Positions 33,094 through 41,797 of a DNA stretch of 64,000 nucleotides are shown here, in pieces. The number at the start of each line of letters is the position of its first letter. Position 1 is the first letter of the stretch. Made by a program: the position numbers and the translations under genes. This DNA comes from Actibacterium lipolyticum (GTDB lineage: Bacteria; Pseudomonadota; Alphaproteobacteria; Rhodobacterales; Rhodobacteraceae), in assembly GCF_900184935.1 (NCBI RefSeq), contig NZ_FXYE01000001.1:1364001-1428000 (forward strand). Reading direction: 5' to 3'. The notes under the pieces were generated by a model. The model was given only the letters and a program-made list of their open reading frames with translations. It was not told the origin of the DNA and made no database searches.

Positions 33094-34875
33094 ATGACTT
33101 TTAGTAAGAAACATTCAGAAAGCGCTGCCTCTGGACTTACTAGGGAAACGCGCGATCAGGCGATTGAACGCCTCTACGATGTTGCACTTGATCCAGCGCG
33201 CTATGAAACGCTTTTGGATCTATGGGAAACTGCGTTACAGCCGCTGCGTGAGCAGGCCGATTTTAATTCGGCCCGATTGCTGGATGACCCTGTTATTTCC
33301 AGCCATTTCACGCGGGCAGAGGAATTCCTTGATCGTGTGAACCACGCAGAGTCCCAAGATCAGCTGAACCAGGCGCTTGCGCCATTTGAAAAGCTTGCAG
33401 CGTTTCTGCTGGATGCCCAGAACAATGTCGTCGCGGCGAACCCCGCGGCGGGGCAATCACTTGGCCTTCAGCCGGGTGTGCCGCTTAGCGCGATGTCGGT
33501 GAACCCAGAAGACAGCGACAGCATCCTTTCAACGGCGCGGTCCCTGATTTCTGGCAAAGTTGAAAACGCCGCTGTTCTGCGTGTCAGGTCGCGCGAAAAA
33601 GGGCATTTTGTCGTGCTGCGGCTTCAACGCACGGTTCTGAACGACGGGGCCAAATACATCTTGGCCGCGTCTTCCGAAGTCAGCTGCCCCGAAGGTTTTT
33701 CTGACCTTCTGCGCCGCGCCTTCGGGTTGACGAATGCCGAGGCAAATGTCGTTCAAGGCTTGGTCGAGTGTTGTTCCGTTCGCGAAATCGCCGAACAGCG
33801 GGGCAGGTCGGTTGATACTGTCAGGGCGCAAATCAAATCCATCTTGTCGAAGACGGAAACCCGATCCCAAGTCGAACTGGTGCGCTTGGCGCTGTCGATG
33901 ATGGATATGACGCAGCTGACGCTTAACGTGGATCTTAGCCCGCGTATCGTAAGCCGCGGTTATGCCACGTTGAAAGAATGCCCGTTTGAAAGCCTGTTGA
34001 CGCCAGACGGGAGGCGGCTCGATTATCTTTGCCTTGGTGATCGACAGGGCGCGCCTGTTCTGTTCTTGCCTTTGGATTACGGCCTTGTGCGTTGGCCCGC
34101 TTCGGCCGAACGCTCCGCAGAAGAGCAGGGGTTGCGGATTATTGTTCCGGTCCGATCCGGTTATGGCGCTTCGGATATGGTTGATAAGTCGAAAGATTAT
34201 GACGAAACGCTTTATGCGGATGTCCTTCAAATCCTTGAAGTGGAGCGTGTGAAAACATGCCCGATCATCAGCCTTGGCGGTGACAGCTTCTATTCCATCG
34301 GGTTGGCCAACAGATTTCCAGAACGGTTTCCTGCTTTGATCGCCTGTGGGGGCGTTTTGCCCATGACCCGGCGCGAGCAATATGAGCGGATGGAAAAATG
34401 GCACCGGTTCATTTTGGCCGGGTCTAAATACACGCCGCATTTGCAACCGTTTATGGTGAAGGCTGGTTTCTATCTGGCGCGCAAAATCGGCAAGCGTGGG
34501 TTTGTGCACGCGGTCTATGGTAACTGTAAGGCCGACGTGGAAACCTTTGAAGATCCAGAAGTTTTCGAAGCAATGGTCACCGGTTCCGAGGTCGCCTTGA
34601 CCGATGATAACAGTGCCCACGAAGCGTTTTCCAGAATGTTGCTGGGGCCGCAGAAGGACGATTGGTCTGACGCTGTGAACGCTTTGAAAGATAAGACGCC
34701 GGTTATCTTTTTTAACGGCATGCAAGATCCACAAGTTCCACTTGCCACGCTAGAGGAATTTCAGCGTGATTATGATTGGATCGACTATCGCGTTTACGAA
34801 AACGCAGGCCAGTTAGTGTTTTTCCGCTACTGGCGCGACGTCTTGAAAGAATTGAAGAAATACACGCTTCACTGA
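33094..34875 (+). CDS. LuxR-type regulator with C-terminal alpha/beta-hydrolase-like domain
   Basis: A 593-residue protein. Residues about 95-195 are PAS-like (LAAFLLDAQNNVVAANPAAG), 200-270 form a LuxR-type HTH (FGLTNAEANVVQGLVECCSVREIAEQRG...VRAQIKSIL), and 300-593 an alpha/beta-hydrolase fold. The nucleophile elbow is LGGDSFYS (Ser398) and a likely acid is Asp545 in MQDPQVP. The expected catalytic His is Gln573 in NAGQLVFF. So the domain is probably a ligand sensor rather than an enzyme. Family members with this order occur in Rhodobacterales; targets are unknown. No clear ribosome-binding site is seen before the ATG. Confidence 0.8.
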   Translation: MTFSKKHSESAASGLTRETRDQAIERLYDVALDPARYETLLDLWETALQPLREQADFNSARLLDDPVISSHFTRAEEFLDRVNHAESQDQLNQALAPFEKLAAFLLDAQNNVVAANPAAGQSLGLQPGVPLSAMSVNPEDSDSILSTARSLISGKVENAAVLRVRSREKGHFVVLRLQRTVLNDGAKYILAASSEVSCPEGFSDLLRRAFGLTNAEANVVQGLVECCSVREIAEQRGRSVDTVRAQIKSILSKTETRSQVELVRLALSMMDMTQLTLNVDLSPRIVSRGYATLKECPFESLLTPDGRRLDYLCLGDRQGAPVLFLPLDYGLVRWPASAERSAEEQGLRIIVPVRSGYGASDMVDKSKDYDETLYADVLQILEVERVKTCPIISLGGDSFYSIGLANRFPERFPALIACGGVLPMTRREQYERMEKWHRFILAGSKYTPHLQPFMVKAGFYLARKIGKRGFVHAVYGNCKADVETFEDPEVFEAMVTGSEVALTDDNSAHEAFSRMLLGPQKDDWSDAVNALKDKTPVIFFNGMQDPQVPLATLEEFQRDYDWIDYRVYENAGQLVFFRYWRDVLKELKKYTLH

Positions 34876-34962
34876 TGCTTTTACCCAACCTGGGGTATGA
34901 CGCCTATTTCGGATGTCAGCTAAGGTGAAATTATACAAAAAACAGTTTGTACCGAGGTTAGT

Positions 34963-35283
34963 TTGTTGCGGGAATTTTTAGATTTCATAAGGGCTTACCC
35001 CGATCTTCTCGAACTCTCTGGTGTGGTGGGTTCGATCCTGTATGTCGGTGGTTTTGCATTGGTTCAGGGTGGTGTGGTTTGCGGAAATGGTAAAACTTAT
35101 GCCCTTTCGAAGATTTTTGCAGCTTTGTTCGTTTTGTTGAGTTTGGCTGGTGCGTTTAACCTCGGGGCCTTTCTTATTCAGATTGGCTTTATCTCGTTCG
35201 GCTTGTGGGGGTTGGTGCGTCGGGTCGAAATTAAGGACACGGTCCCGATTGTTCGGATCCCCGAAAACCCGATCAAGGTGTGA
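34963..35283 (+). CDS. Small CBU_0592-like membrane protein
   Basis: A 106-residue protein with a TTG start at 34963 (or 34966), preceded by GAGG at five to eight bases. Three membrane helices are likely: about residues 15-35, 48-66 and 68-86. The sequence LELSGVVGSILYVGGFALVQ... GLWGLVRRVE is like the CBU_0592 family of unknown function. It follows the LuxR-type gene and ends before a strong terminator. Confidence 0.65.
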   Translation: MLREFLDFIRAYPDLLELSGVVGSILYVGGFALVQGGVVCGNGKTYALSKIFAALFVLLSLAGAFNLGAFLIQIGFISFGLWGLVRRVEIKDTVPIVRIPENPIKV

Positions 35284-35380
35284 TCAGTAAGAATTTTAAC
35301 AAGTGATTTAATAACCAAAGTGGCAGCCACCTAGGCTGTGTTTTCTTCTTCGAATGCATCGTGAGTGGTGAGTTTGAAGT

Positions 35381-35413
35381 CAAACGCCCGGGCTTGCCCC
35401 GGGCGTTTGTTTT
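35381..35413 (+). terminator. Rho-independent terminator
   Basis: CAAACGCCCGGG (35381-35392) and CCCGGGCGTTTG (35398-35409) form a perfect 12-bp stem around CTTGC, followed by TTTTG on the + strand. It ends the transcript of the 34963 gene and may also mark the end of the convergent binding protein gene. Confidence 0.9.
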
Positions 35414-35419
35414 GCCAGC

Positions 35420-36466
35420 TTAGAAACCGGCTTTGATCTTTTCGAACTCTGCGCTTTGTTTTTCGCGCAGTTCGCCGCTCATGGGAAGCTGTGCAAGCAC
35501 AGGGGCAGAGATCGGGCCAAGGCCCACTTCGGTCAACGCCTCGTCCCCGACTTCGGCCATCGCAGCGGCGTTGGACTGGCCATAACCAGCGTCCAGAAGC
35601 GCCCCGGTGGAAGAGGGGTCAAGCATCGCGTTGAGGTAGTCATAGGCTTTCGCCTCAACCCCTTCGCCGTCTTTCAGGTTCACATAACCGCACAGCCAAA
35701 GCGAAGAACCCTCAGCCGCTTCGCGCTGAAAGCCGATTGGAAAGCCTTCTTCGACCATGGTTGGCAGGGTTTCGTTCCATGCCCAGCTGACCAGAACCTC
35801 ACCGGTGGCCAAAAGCTGCGAAAGCTCAGCCGGGTCGGTCCAGTAGGTGCGTAAGTTCGGGTGCACCTGACGCAGCCAATCAGACGCGGCCGCGAATTGT
35901 TCGTCGGTGGCATTGGTCCAGTCCGTGGTGCCGGTGGCAAGATAGGCCAGCGCATAGGCATCATCCACGTTGTCCGGAAGGGTCATCCGGCTGGTGTATT
36001 TCGGGTTCAGAAACACTTTCAGTGATGCGACGTCTTCGGCAGGGACTTGATCCGAGTTATAGGCAATCGCGGTGGAGCCATAATCGGTCGGAACAAAGTA
36101 AACATCCGAACTGCCAGCGGTGACATCTTGGCCGGTCAGATCGGCGTTCAGATCAGCATAGGCGGTGATTTGCGCGGTGTCCCATGGTTCCAGAATTCCG
36201 GATTCCACCCATTTGGTCACCGAACCGGCGCAGACGTGGCTGACATCGGATTTGAAACCCGAGCGCAGCTTCTGAAGCGCTTCTTCTTCGTCGCCGAAGA
36301 ACGCGAAATTAGGGCTGTCGCCGTTCTTTTCCACATAGGCGCTGTGGAAAGCGGGGTCTTCAAAACCCGAATAGTCAAAGACCAGCAGGTCGGTATCTGC
36401 GGCCATGGCGGTGGTGGCCAAAGCAGCAAAGGCGGTGCTGGCAAGCAGCTTTTTCACAAGAGTCAT
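35420..36466 (-). CDS. Extracellular binding protein, PotD/PotF-like, without adjacent ABC genes
   Basis: ATG 36466 (MTLVKKLLASTAFAALATTAMA) is chosen as GGAGGG lies six bases upstream; ATG 36472 sits too close to it. The 348-residue exported protein belongs to the spermidine/putrescine binding class, with motifs such as VPTDYGSTAIAYN and SWAWNETLP. No permease or ATPase gene is nearby, so it either works with a transporter elsewhere or is an orphan. A GntR regulator gene sits just upstream on the same strand. Confidence 0.85.
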   Translation of the reverse strand: MTLVKKLLASTAFAALATTAMAADTDLLVFDYSGFEDPAFHSAYVEKNGDSPNFAFFGDEEEALQKLRSGFKSDVSHVCAGSVTKWVESGILEPWDTAQITAYADLNADLTGQDVTAGSSDVYFVPTDYGSTAIAYNSDQVPAEDVASLKVFLNPKYTSRMTLPDNVDDAYALAYLATGTTDWTNATDEQFAAASDWLRQVHPNLRTYWTDPAELSQLLATGEVLVSWAWNETLPTMVEEGFPIGFQREAAEGSSLWLCGYVNLKDGEGVEAKAYDYLNAMLDPSSTGALLDAGYGQSNAAAMAEVGDEALTEVGLGPISAPVLAQLPMSGELREKQSAEFEKIKAGF

Positions 36467-36586
36467 GAACATCCCTCCCGTTAGGGCGTTGCGGTACAGA
36501 ACGACGCTAGATCAGCAAATGACCGTCGACAAGTGGGAAAAGCATTGGCGCGATCCGGTTGAATTATTGCCTTGAAAACAGGCGGT

Positions 36587-37324
36587 TCAAGGGGCCGTGT
36601 TGCGGGTGCGCGCCGCGCGGACATCACGGCCCAGCCGCAGTGTTTCCTGACACAGCGCATCCAACTGAGCTTCGACGCCAACGGGATTCTGTGCCTCTAG
36701 GGCGTCGGTAAGGGCAACGTGCAGCGCGATGATCCGCGCGCGGTCGCGGGCGGAAAAGGTGATCATGTTCATCAGGGGCTGCATCCCTTCGACCGCACCG
36801 GCAAGGTGATAGGACAGAACCGGGTTTTCCGCGCCGTCCACCAACGTCCGGTGAAACGCGACGTCAGATGCACAGAATCCTTCGTCGCTTAGGCCCGGTT
36901 GCTGTTGACGATGAATTTCAGCGCGCATTGCGGCCAAGTGATCCGCCGTGCGCCGTTTGGCCGAAAGGGGCGCACAGGCGCGTTCAAGCGCAAACCGTGC
37001 CTCGCAGGCGGTTTCAAAATCGACATCATTCATCGACAGCAAAAGGGTGGAGGTCGTGATTTGGTCGCCATACGCCTCGTCAAACCGCAGCCGGTTTACG
37101 AACGCGCCGCCGGTGGCCCCACGCTGCGTCCGGATTAGGCTTTGCGCCGCAAGGCGCTTTAGGGCTTCGCGCACCGTCGGGCGAGACACGCCAAAGGTTT
37201 CCGAAAGCTCTGCCTCGGACGGAAGGCGGGCATCAACGATCAATTCGCCAGAAACGATCGCATCCCGGATCGCCTTGGCAATTTGGGCTGAAAGGTCGGC
37301 GTCTGGCTTTAGCTTGGTTTTCAT
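36587..37324 (-). CDS. GntR/FadR-family transcriptional regulator (FCD type)
   Basis: ATG 37324 (MKTKLKPDADLSAQIAKAIRD) or ATG 37354 with ten more residues; neither has a good ribosome-binding site. The protein has a winged HTH (LPSEAELSETFGVSRPTVREALKRLAAQSLI) and an FCD ligand domain with metal-type residues (DVAFHRTLVDGA, ALHVALTDAL). A near-perfect 26-bp palindrome lies at its own promoter, so autoregulation is likely. It probably controls the binding protein gene next to it, perhaps also acuI on the other side. Confidence 0.87.
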   Translation of the reverse strand: MKTKLKPDADLSAQIAKAIRDAIVSGELIVDARLPSEAELSETFGVSRPTVREALKRLAAQSLIRTQRGATGGAFVNRLRFDEAYGDQITTSTLLLSMNDVDFETACEARFALERACAPLSAKRRTADHLAAMRAEIHRQQQPGLSDEGFCASDVAFHRTLVDGAENPVLSYHLAGAVEGMQPLMNMITFSARDRARIIALHVALTDALEAQNPVGVEAQLDALCQETLRLGRDVRAARTRNTAP

Positions 37325-37354
37325 CGGGCGGTTCCGTGTGGTGCAGGTTTTCAT

Positions 37355-37380
37355 TTGTCAGACATTTAAATGTATGACAA
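37355..37380. promoter_or_regulatory. 26-bp palindromic operator candidate
   Basis: TTGTCAGACATTT (37355-37367) and AAATGTATGACAA (37368-37380) form an inverted repeat with a single mismatched pair. It lies right at the start of the GntR gene and 160 bp before acuI. Half-sites TTGTCAGACA fit the FCD-type GntR style. It may control both directions. Confidence 0.65.
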
Positions 37381-37542
37381 TTCTTTTCACGAGTCAGCGC
37401 GAATAGATTCAGTGAAACCGGCGGATCGGATAGGATGAAGGCCACACCCATCTGGGTAAGGGGCGGGCTGCCAGACTTTGAATGATCGATTGGAAATGAT
37501 GCGCGGCGCATTGCGTGGCGCTTTGGAGTGGAGGAGAGCGGA

Positions 37543-38532
37543 ATGTTCAACGCATTGGTGGTTGAAAAGGACGACGAAGGCAAAACCCACGCCGCAGTGG
37601 CGCAGCTTGAAGACGGGCAACTGCCTGACGGCGACGTCACGGTGGCCGTGGAGTTTTCGACCGTGAACTACAAGGACGGGTTGTGCATCGGCCCGGGTGG
37701 CGGACTGGTCCGCAATTATCCGCATGTTCCGGGGATCGATTTTGCGGGCACTGTCGAAGCCTCGGACGATGCGCGCTACAAACCCGGTGACAAAGTCGTG
37801 CTAACCGGTTGGCGCGTCGGAGAGGCGCACTGGGGCGGCTATTCGCAGAAGGCGCGGGTAAAGTCCGATTGGCTTGTGCCGCTGCCTGACGGCCTGACAT
37901 CGCGTCAAGCGATGGCGGTTGGAACCGCTGGGTTCACTGCGATGTTGGCCGTCATGGCGTTGGAAGATCACGGTCTGAAACCGGCAAACGGTCCGGTTTT
38001 GGTGACGGGTGCCGCGGGTGGCGTTGGATCGGTTGCCACAGCCATTCTTGCCAACCTTGGGTATGAGGTCACCGCCGTTACGGGCCGCCCTGAAACGGCT
38101 GATTACCTGAAATCCCTAGGGGCAAGTCAAATCGTTGCACGTGAAGAGTTGAACGAACCCATCAAACGCCCCTTGGAAAGTGAAAACTGGGCTGGGTGCG
38201 TTGATGCCGTTGGCGGGGCGATGTTGGCACGTGTTTTGGGGCAGATGAAATACGGGGCCTCGGTCGCGGCAGTTGGCCTTGCCGGGGGCGCGGGCCTGCC
38301 TGCCACGGTGGTTCCGTTCCTGCTGCGCGGCGTTAATCTGTTGGGGATCGACAGCGTTATGCAGCCCTATGAAAACCGTCTGCGCGCGTGGCAGCGGATT
38401 GCCAAAGACCTGCCTATGGACAAGTTGGAGGCGATGGTTCAGCCCGCGACCCTGTCAGATCTTCCCAAGCTTGGTGCGGATATTCTGCAGGGCAAGGTCA
38501 AAGGCCGCGTCGTGGTTGATGTGAACGCCTAA
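37543..38532 (+). CDS. acuI: Acryloyl-CoA reductase-type quinone oxidoreductase (MDR family)
   Basis: ATG 37543 has GGAGGA upstream and starts MFNALVVEKDD, giving 329 residues. It is a zinc-free medium-chain reductase of the YhdH/AcuI group: STVNYKDGLCIG, VPGIDFAGTV, nucleotide site TGAAGGVGSVA and a C-terminal GKVKGRVVVDV. AcuI reduces acryloyl-CoA to propionyl-CoA, used in roseobacters for DMSP and acrylate metabolism. No DMSP gene is next to it, so the name rests on family resemblance. Confidence 0.82.
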   Translation: MFNALVVEKDDEGKTHAAVAQLEDGQLPDGDVTVAVEFSTVNYKDGLCIGPGGGLVRNYPHVPGIDFAGTVEASDDARYKPGDKVVLTGWRVGEAHWGGYSQKARVKSDWLVPLPDGLTSRQAMAVGTAGFTAMLAVMALEDHGLKPANGPVLVTGAAGGVGSVATAILANLGYEVTAVTGRPETADYLKSLGASQIVAREELNEPIKRPLESENWAGCVDAVGGAMLARVLGQMKYGASVAAVGLAGGAGLPATVVPFLLRGVNLLGIDSVMQPYENRLRAWQRIAKDLPMDKLEAMVQPATLSDLPKLGADILQGKVKGRVVVDVNA

Positions 38533-38648
38533 AAGGGCCGGTAAGTGCTCTGGCGCAGGCCTCTGGTGATAAAAAGATTGATTACCTGATGTCCGCGCTA
38601 GATCAGCACCTGTGGCGACCTGTTCGCGTTGAAAGTGGCAAAGTTTAA

Positions 38649-40070
38649 ATGACTGAAAATCCTCCGATTATCTTGTGGTTCCGGCGTGACTTCCGGCTGT
38701 CGGATCACGCCGCACTTTCAGCAGCGTGCCGCACGGGCCGCCCAGTGATCCCCGTGTTCATTCACGATCAGGGTGTTGAAGAGCTGGGCGCTGCGCCCAA
38801 ATGGCGGCTGGGCCTTGCGCTGGAAGAGTTTGAGCGGTCTCTGAACGTGAAAGGATCGCGCTTGGTTTGTCGGCGCGGCGATGCGCTTGGTGTGTTGCAG
38901 GCGCTTGTGGCGGAAACTGGGGCCGGGGCCGTGTTTTGGTCGCGACAGTACGATCCGCAAAGCATGGCGCGTGACACCGCTGTGAAAGCCGCGTTGAAAG
39001 ACAGCGGGGTAACGGCAGAAAGCTTTCCCGGACATGTGATGTTCGAACCTTGGACTGTCGAAACCAAGACCGGCGGCTATTACAAGGTCTACACTCCGTT
39101 CTGGCGTGCGGTGAAAGAACGCCATGTGCCTTCACCATTGCCAGCGCCCGAAGGCTTCACCGCACCGCAGGAATGGCCGCAAAGTGAAGTGATTGCCACG
39201 TGGGATATGGGCGGTGAAATGCGTCGCGGGGCAGCTGTGGTGCAGCAGCATGTCGCCGTTGGTGAACAGGCTGCGTTAGAACGGCTACATGAATTCGTGA
39301 CCGACAAAGTTGAATACTATAAGGCCGAACGTGACTTTCCCGGTATCGATGCAACCTCGCACCTGTCGGAAAACCTGACCTATGGTGAAATCAGCCCGGC
39401 CACAATTTGGCACGCTGGTCATCGCGCCCATCACGAAGGGGCTAAAGGCGGCGAACACTTTCTAAAGGAACTTGTCTGGAGAGAGTTCGCTTGGCACCTG
39501 ATGTACCACACGCCACACATCGCTAAGGAAAGCTGGCGCGAAGGGTGGGAGCATTTCCCGTGGTCCGAGGACGCCGAGGCTCCGCAAGTTTTGGCCTGGA
39601 AACAGGGGCGGACAGGGGTTCCGTTCGTCGACGCCGCAATGCGCGAGCTTTATGTCACGGGCACCATGCACAATCGCGCACGGATGATCGTTGGGTCATA
39701 CCTGACCAAACATTTGCTGGTGCATTGGCGGATCGGTCAAAAGTGGTTCGAAGACTGTTTGGTGGATTGGGATCCAGCCGCAAACGCAATGGGGTGGCAG
39801 TGGGTCGCGGGGTCCGGCCCCGATGCGTCACCGTATTTCCGGATTTTCAACCCTGAAACCCAGCTGGACAAGTTCGACGCCGATCGAAAATACACCGATG
39901 CTTGGATCGCTGAGGGTCGCTCTGATCCAAGTGCGACGGCGCTTAGTTATTTTGACGCGGTTCCGGTGAACTGGCGATTGTCACCGGCTGATCCTTACCC
40001 ATCGCCAATTGTCGGCTTGGCAGAGGGGCGCGCGCGCGCGCTTGACGCCTATGCGAACCGTGGTTTTTAG
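38649..40070 (+). CDS. phrB: Deoxyribodipyrimidine photolyase
   Basis: A 473-residue class I CPD photolyase. The N-terminal antenna domain begins ILWFRRDFRLSDHAAL. The FAD domain has SHLSENLTYGEISP, the ELVWREFAWHL motif, HNRARMIVGSYLTKHLLVHW and MGWQWVAGSGPDASPYFRIFNP, with the Trp electron chain in place. It repairs UV-made pyrimidine dimers with blue light. It stands alone between acuI and trgA. The ATG follows a short AAAG-type leader. Confidence 0.95.
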   Translation: MTENPPIILWFRRDFRLSDHAALSAACRTGRPVIPVFIHDQGVEELGAAPKWRLGLALEEFERSLNVKGSRLVCRRGDALGVLQALVAETGAGAVFWSRQYDPQSMARDTAVKAALKDSGVTAESFPGHVMFEPWTVETKTGGYYKVYTPFWRAVKERHVPSPLPAPEGFTAPQEWPQSEVIATWDMGGEMRRGAAVVQQHVAVGEQAALERLHEFVTDKVEYYKAERDFPGIDATSHLSENLTYGEISPATIWHAGHRAHHEGAKGGEHFLKELVWREFAWHLMYHTPHIAKESWREGWEHFPWSEDAEAPQVLAWKQGRTGVPFVDAAMRELYVTGTMHNRARMIVGSYLTKHLLVHWRIGQKWFEDCLVDWDPAANAMGWQWVAGSGPDASPYFRIFNPETQLDKFDADRKYTDAWIAEGRSDPSATALSYFDAVPVNWRLSPADPYPSPIVGLAEGRARALDAYANRGF

Positions 40071-40172
40071 GCTTACGCCACAGCAACGCGCAAAATCTTT
40101 AAACCCACTTGCGCAAAGGGCTTTTGCCGCCGAAAATGCACGGCGGTAATACTGACATGAAAGACGCCAAGA

Positions 40173-40616
40173 ATGCCCACCGCAGCCCGCCTTATCGCCG
40201 CGATTTGTTTTGCCGCGGTGGCATATTTCGCATCTGACAGCTTTAAGGTCCTTCTGCCCGAGGGCACCAAAACCGATATGTTCAGCGAGATTAACGCCCT
40301 GATCGGTGCCATCATCGGATGGCGCGTTATGGGCCGTGTCGCCGGACACGGGTATCGCGATGCGATTAACAGCGGGCTTCAAACCTCGGCCACGATGGTT
40401 TTCTATGTCATGCTGTTTCATAGCGTCGCGCAGATGCTGAAAAACTCGACCCGCTTGAACTATGACGGCCCCATGGAAGCGATCGTCGGCATTTTTGAGC
40501 TGGCGGTGGAATATGGCGCGATGATGGTAACGTCGGCAGAGGTTATGATTATCGTCATTGTCGGCGGCATCCTTGCTGCGTGGATGACCGAATGGGTCGC
40601 TGCGCGCTGGAGCTAA
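40173..40616 (+). CDS. trgA: TrgA family tellurite-resistance-associated membrane protein
   Basis: A 147-residue membrane protein starting MPTAARLIAAICFAAVAYFAS with about four helices (residues 3-20, 38-55, 68-85 and 115-140). It matches TrgA, known from the trgAB-cysK tellurite resistance locus of Rhodobacter sphaeroides. The order trgA-trgB-cysK here is the same. Its biochemical role is not known. It ends three bases before the trgB start. Confidence 0.9.
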   Translation: MPTAARLIAAICFAAVAYFASDSFKVLLPEGTKTDMFSEINALIGAIIGWRVMGRVAGHGYRDAINSGLQTSATMVFYVMLFHSVAQMLKNSTRLNYDGPMEAIVGIFELAVEYGAMMVTSAEVMIIVIVGGILAAWMTEWVAARWS

Positions 40617-40619
40617 GCA

Positions 40620-41744
40620 TTGGGCGATATGTTTTTCTATGGCACGTTGTGCCACCGTCCGCTTCTGGAATGTGTGCTTGGGGACGAACGTGAAGGCGTT
40701 CAGATTTCCGCTGCGCGCTTGCCCGGTTACGCGTCCTATTGGGTGAAAAGCCAATCCTATCCGATGATTGAACCTTTGGCTGGCGGGCATGCCGAAGGGT
40801 TGCTTGTACGCGGACTTTCAGAACGCGCAATCGCACGGTTGAACTTCTACGAAGGAGGTTTTTCGTATTGTATAGAAGAGGTTACCGTCGAATATTCGGG
40901 TGAATTCGCGCGCGCGGACGTTTATTTTCCGCAAGCTGAACAGTCGAAAGGTGAACCGTGGTGCCTTGAAGATTGGGCGAAAATCTGGGGGCCGGTAACG
41001 GTCATTGCAGCGCAAGAGGTGATGCAAGACTTCGGTATTCGTTCTGCGGCTGAAATCGCTCAGCGGTTTGGCTCGATCCGTTCGCGCGCGGCGTCGCGCA
41101 TTCGTGCACAGGACGCTGCCCCAACGACTCTGCGTGGTGCTGCGGTGCCCAGCGATGTGCGGTTGCACAAAGCTTCGCGCCCCTATGCGGATTTCTTTTC
41201 GGTTGAAGAGTATGAGCTGACCCACCGCCGATTTGCGGGCGGTGAAAGCGCGGTTTTATCCCGTGCAGGGTTTGTCGCCACGGATGCCGCTACGTTGCTG
41301 CCTTATGATCCCGTGCGTGACCGTGTTCTTCTGATCGAGCAGTTTCGCGTGGGCCCGTTTGCCCGCGGCGATGCGCAGTGTTGGTCGTTAGAGGCGATTG
41401 CAGGCCGGATTGATCCGGGCGAAACCCCCGAAGAAGCGGCGCGACGAGAAGCACAGGAAGAGGCGCATCTGACAATTGGCGCGTTGCATCCTGTGTTCAA
41501 CTATTACCCGTCGCCGGGCGCGTTAAGTGAATTCCTCTATTCCTATGTCGCAATTGCGGATCTGCCCGACGATGCCGCCGGTTTGGGCGGAGCAGTCGAC
41601 GAGGGAGAGGATATTCGCGCCCATGTCATTGGTTTTGAACGATTGATGGCGCTGTTGGATACGGGCGAAGTGCAGAACGCCCCGCTGATCATTTCGGCGC
41701 TATGGTTGGCACGTAACCGTGATCGGCTTCGCGCGGGTGCTTGA
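40620..41744 (+). CDS. trgB: TrgB: gamma-glutamylcyclotransferase-like plus Nudix hydrolase
   Basis: TTG 40620 is chosen since GGAG lies seven bases upstream and family members begin M-x-D-x-FFYGTL. The 374-residue protein has an N-terminal AIG2/gamma-glutamylcyclotransferase-like domain (FFYGTLCHRPLLE, about 1-130) and a C-terminal Nudix domain of the ADP-ribose pyrophosphatase type. The Nudix box reads GRIDPGETPEEAARREAQEE; the glycine near its end is His. It is coupled to cysK, whose upstream region overlaps its stop. Known from tellurite resistance, reaction unproven. Confidence 0.9.
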   Translation: MGDMFFYGTLCHRPLLECVLGDEREGVQISAARLPGYASYWVKSQSYPMIEPLAGGHAEGLLVRGLSERAIARLNFYEGGFSYCIEEVTVEYSGEFARADVYFPQAEQSKGEPWCLEDWAKIWGPVTVIAAQEVMQDFGIRSAAEIAQRFGSIRSRAASRIRAQDAAPTTLRGAAVPSDVRLHKASRPYADFFSVEEYELTHRRFAGGESAVLSRAGFVATDAATLLPYDPVRDRVLLIEQFRVGPFARGDAQCWSLEAIAGRIDPGETPEEAARREAQEEAHLTIGALHPVFNYYPSPGALSEFLYSYVAIADLPDDAAGLGGAVDEGEDIRAHVIGFERLMALLDTGEVQNAPLIISALWLARNRDRLRAGA

Positions 41745-41797
41745 GTTCCCCTAAAACGAGCGATACTCAGAGGGGAACCAAGCTAGGGGAATTGAAC

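Noticed and set aside
33529-34734. 401-codon open frame on the - strand
   Set aside because: Antisense to the LuxR/alpha-beta-hydrolase gene and low in meaningful motifs.
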